Source: Hyphomicrobiales bacterium (GTDB lineage Bacteria > Pseudomonadota > Alphaproteobacteria > Rhizobiales > Xanthobacteraceae). Taken from it: a stretch of 8,743 nucleotides of DNA. The translations under genes and the position numbers were made by a program. The stretch lies in contig JAPLPC010000256.1 in NCBI GenBank assembly GCA_026400425.1, forward strand, positions 1 through 8,743, written 5' to 3'. This document shows, piece after piece, positions 6,341 through 8,743 of this stretch; position 1 is the first letter of the stretch, and every line of letters starts with the position of its first letter. The notes under the pieces are model-generated. The model worked only from the letters and a program-made list of their open reading frames with translations, ran no database searches and was not told where the DNA came from.

Positions 6341-7523
6341 ATGACTAAGCAAGTGTGTCTCAGACGAGTCCTGCTGTCCGGCCTGGCAACGATTGCCATC
6401 GGTGCCGCGATCCCGGCCAAGGCCCAGGAACCCATCAAGATCGGCGAGATCAACAGCTACAAATCGCAGCCGGTGTTCACCGACGGCTACAAGAAGGGCA
6501 TGTTGCTCGCGATCGATCAGATAAATGCGGCCGGCGGTGTAGCCGGACGCAAACTCGAACTCATCACCCGCGACGATAATGCCAATCCCGGTGAAGCCAT
6601 TCGCCAGGCCGAAGATCTGGTGACGCGAGAGAAAGTCGATATTCTCGCCGGCGCTTTCTACGCGCATATCGGCACCGCATTGACCGACTATGCGAAGCAG
6701 AAGAAGCGCTTCATGCTGATCACCGAGGCGCTGAGCGACAACATCGTCTGGAGCATCGGCAACAAGTACACGTTCCGTCTCGACTCCTCGACATACATGC
6801 TGGTCGCGTCGCTGGTCGATGAAGCCGTCAAGCTGAAGAAGAAGCGCTGGGCGCTGGTCTATCCGAATTACGAGTTCGGGACCGCTGCCGCATCGGTCTT
6901 CAAGAAGCTGATGAAGGAAAAGCAGCCAGACGTGGAATTCGTCGCCGAACAGGCTCGCAGATGCCAAGCCCGACGGCGTTTTCAACGCGTTGTTCGCGTC
7001 TGATCTGGCGCAGTTCGTCCGCGAGGGCACCACGCGCGGCTTCCTCGGCGAGCAGATGCCCGTGTTCTCCATCATCACCGGCCAGCCCGAATATCTCGAA
7101 CCACTGCGCGATGAAATTCCCAAGAACTGGCTGGTCACCGGCTATCCCTGGTACAGCATCAAAACCCCTGCGCATCAGGCGTTCCTCACGGAATATCAGA
7201 AGAAGTATGGCAAGGAGAATCTGCGGTTCGGTTCGATCATCGGCTATTCGACGATCAAGGCGATCGCGGCGGGCGTTGCTGCGTCGGGTGGCAAGACCGA
7301 TAGCGAGTCGATGGTGAAGGCATTCGAAGGTCTCGAATTCGAGATGCCTGATGGCAAGATGAGTTTCCGCAAGATCGACCACCAGGCGACCTGGGGTCTG
7401 TATGTCGGCAAGCTCGCGGTCGAGGACGGCAAGGGCGTGATGGTCGACTACCACTACGCGCCCGGCGACAAGCTACTGCCGTCCGACGACGAAGTCCGCA
7501 AGCTGCGCCCCGCCACCGACTGA
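6341..7523 (+). pseudogene. Broken LivJ-type ABC solute-binding protein gene
   Basis: The product would be a periplasmic type I binding protein (branched-chain amino acid/aromatic acid family) delivering substrate to the permease encoded next. The start at 6341 has AGGAG/AAGGGA upstream and a Sec signal peptide (residues 1-28, cleavage after AKA). The first frame reads well through EPIKIGEINSY, AGGVAGRKLELI, KKKRWALVYPNYEFG and VEFVAEQ, then turns to Arg/Cys-rich nonsense and stops at 7001-7003. Family similarity resumes in another frame with LADAKPDGVFNALFASDLAQFVREG and continues to KLLPSDDEVRKLRP, stopping at 7521-7523. In relatives I recall, about 16-17 residues (a WP..LGKIDAGA..VQA-like stretch) lie between VAEQ and LADAKPD. 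They are absent here, so the lesion at about 6950-6956 looks like an out-of-frame deletion rather than a single-base slip. Both halves otherwise keep good family sequence, which suggests recent loss or an assembly fault. Confidence 0.8.
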
Positions 7524-7530
7524 CCTGAAG

Positions 7531-7558
7531 CCGGGCGTCCTGTCGTCAGGATGCCCGG
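7531..7558 (+). terminator. Intercistronic hairpin between binding-protein and permease genes
   Basis: CCGGGCGTCCTG (7531-7542) pairs with CAGGATGCCCGG (7547-7558) over 12 bp with one G-U pair and a TCGT tetraloop. It begins 7 bases after the binding-protein stop. No T-run follows. In ABC operons a hairpin here commonly stabilises the abundant binding-protein message and lowers permease expression; that role, or partial termination, is inferred from its position. Confidence 0.6.
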
Positions 7559-7604
7559 TCATTCCAGAGCAATGCGCGCAATCTTTGTCTTGAGCGAGAT
7601 GACC

Positions 7605-8743
7605 ATGGATATTTCTGCCTTCTTGGCCCAGTTGCTGAACGGCTTGGCTGGTGCATCGGCGCTGTTTCTGGTGGCGGTCGGGCTGTCGCTGATCTTTGGC
7701 GTCACCCGCATTGTCAATTTCGCCCATGGCTCGTTCTTCATGCTGGGTATGTATATCGCTTATTCACTGATCGAACGGATCGGCGTCGGCTCGTGGCGAT
7801 CGATCGGATTTTGGGTCGCGATCCTGCTCGCGGCGCTGGCGGTCGGAGTGCTCGGCGCACTGGTTGAGATCCTGCTGCTGCGACGGATCTACAAGGCGCC
7901 CGAATTATTTCAGTTGCTGGCGACGTTTGCGCTGGTCCTCGTTTTCAATGACGCGGCGCTCTGGATCTGGGGGCCGGAAGATCTCCTCGGGCGTCGCGCG
8001 CCGGGCCTGGAAGGTGCGGTACAAATATTCGGACGCGCTTATCCCAGTTACAATCTGCTTCTGATCGCAATTGGTCCGGCCATCTTCGGACTGCTTTGGC
8101 TGCTGCTCACGAGGACGCGCTGGGGCATCATGGTGCGGGCAGCAACCCACGACCGCGAAATGCTGGGCGCGCTCGGTGTCAATCAGGCCTGGCTGTTCAC
8201 GGGCGTGTTTGCACTGGGGTGCATGCTGGCAGGGCTCGGCGGCGCGATGCAGTTGCCGCGCCAGCCGGCCAGCCTTGGCGTCGATATTTCGACCATTGGC
8301 GACGCTTTCGTGGTCGTGGTGGTCGGCGGCATGGGCTCCATCCCCGGTGCATTCTTGGCTGCACTGTTGATCGCCGAAGTGAAAGCGATCTGCATCGGTA
8401 TCGGCACGGTCCAACTCGCGGGGATCGAGATTTCGTTCTCCAAACTGACTCTGGTAGTTGAATTCCTGATTATGGCGGTGGTGCTCGTGGTGCGGCCATG
8501 GGGACTGATGGGACGGCCGCAGGCTGCGAGCCGTAATTCGTCGGCGGTCGAGGCACCACTGCGGCCGGGTTCGCAGCAGTTTCGTATGCTCGTCGTCGCC
8601 GGTTTCCTGATCATGGCAGTCCTGCCTCTGCTGGGCCACCTGATGCCGTATGCTGCGGTGCTCGGTCAGGACGTGCTGATCGCGGCACTATTCGCCGTCA
8701 GCCTGCATTTCATGATGGGGCCGGGCGGCATGCATTCGTTCGG
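7605..8743 (+). CDS. ABC permease, LivH fused to LivM, 3' end outside window
   Basis: The frame is open from the start to the window edge (379 codons seen, no stop). Residues 1 to about 305 are a complete LivH-type inner-membrane permease: MDISAFLAQLLNGLAGASAL, the hallmark IVNFAHGSFFMLGMY, the cytoplasmic coupling-type motif MVRAATHDREMLGALGVN, VVGGMGSIPGAFLAALL and the ending VVRPWGLMGRPQ. Instead of stopping, a polar linker (about 306-325, ASRNSSAVEAPLRPG) leads into FRMLVVAGFLIMAVLPLLG and LIAALFAVSLHFMMGPGGMHSFG, which match the start of LivM. The gene therefore encodes a LivH-LivM fusion, with the ATPase genes probably beyond the window. In-frame ATGs at 7572 and 7599 are alternatives; 7605 best fits the family's N-terminus, but no strong ribosome binding site marks any of them. 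The substrate is probably an aromatic or pyridine acid, by context. Confidence 0.85.
   Translation, partial: MDISAFLAQLLNGLAGASALFLVAVGLSLIFGVTRIVNFAHGSFFMLGMYIAYSLIERIGVGSWRSIGFWVAILLAALAVGVLGALVEILLLRRIYKAPELFQLLATFALVLVFNDAALWIWGPEDLLGRRAPGLEGAVQIFGRAYPSYNLLLIAIGPAIFGLLWLLLTRTRWGIMVRAATHDREMLGALGVNQAWLFTGVFALGCMLAGLGGAMQLPRQPASLGVDISTIGDAFVVVVVGGMGSIPGAFLAALLIAEVKAICIGIGTVQLAGIEISFSKLTLVVEFLIMAVVLVVRPWGLMGRPQAASRNSSAVEAPLRPGSQQFRMLVVAGFLIMAVLPLLGHLMPYAAVLGQDVLIAALFAVSLHFMMGPGGMHSF

Noticed and set aside
6950..6960. Single-base sequencing error as the full explanation of the binding-protein frameshift
   Set aside because: A single-base change would restore the frame but not the roughly 16 family residues that appear to be missing. 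An assembly collapse remains possible.
6293..7138. 281-codon minus-strand frame opposite the binding-protein gene
   Set aside because: It has no recognisable motif, and the plus strand carries clear solute-binding-protein sequence on both sides of the frameshift.
7905..8639. 244-codon minus-strand frame opposite the permease
   Set aside because: The translation is Gln/His/Arg-rich and low in complexity, as expected for the antisense of a hydrophobic membrane protein.

Overview
The window looks like part of an aromatic or N-heterocycle catabolic island from a GC-rich alphaproteobacterium. The protein styles (VanA/VanB-like Rieske pair, LivJ/LivH-type ABC transporter, short intercistronic gaps) suggest something near Bradyrhizobium, Rhodopseudomonas or Afipia. 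That placement is an inference from gene style and composition; no rRNA or other taxonomic marker is present. No tRNA, insertion sequence, CRISPR array or phage gene was seen.

Layout. Positions 1-371 hold the 3' end of a NicX-like ring-cleavage dioxygenase (2,5-dihydroxypyridine 5,6-dioxygenase family) with the family's His...His-x-Asp iron site. A strong hairpin follows, then an MFS transporter (571-1890, TTG start) resembling the NiaP/SV2-like organic-anion branch. A perfect hairpin at 1904-1936 separates it from a convergent TetR-family regulator (1969-2712, minus strand). The regulator is divergent from a second operon on the plus strand. That operon has a Rieske oxygenase alpha subunit (2956-4014), its flavin/2Fe-2S reductase (4001-4951, overlapping by 14 nt) and a group A FAD monooxygenase of the NicC/salicylate hydroxylase type (4980-6221). 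Next is a LivJ-type ABC solute-binding protein gene that is visibly broken (6341-7523). Last is an ABC permease (from about 7605) in which LivH runs straight into LivM without a stop; it leaves the window still open.

How it may work together. One transporter imports an aromatic or pyridine carboxylate. The Rieske pair and the flavoprotein monooxygenase hydroxylate or demethylate it. A NicX-like enzyme opens a dihydroxypyridine-type ring. The TetR protein probably acts at an AT-rich inverted repeat (2878-2912) in the divergent intergenic region. The substrate cannot be named from sequence alone: the FAD monooxygenase shares some but not all substrate-pocket residues recalled for NicC.

Most notable points: (i) the binding-protein gene appears to have lost roughly 16-17 codons together with the reading frame, so the ABC system may be disabled or may use another binding protein; (ii) the LivH-LivM fusion; (iii) the combination of a NicX-like ring-opening enzyme with a Rieske pair and a NicC-like monooxygenase, which does not match the classical nicotinate pathway.
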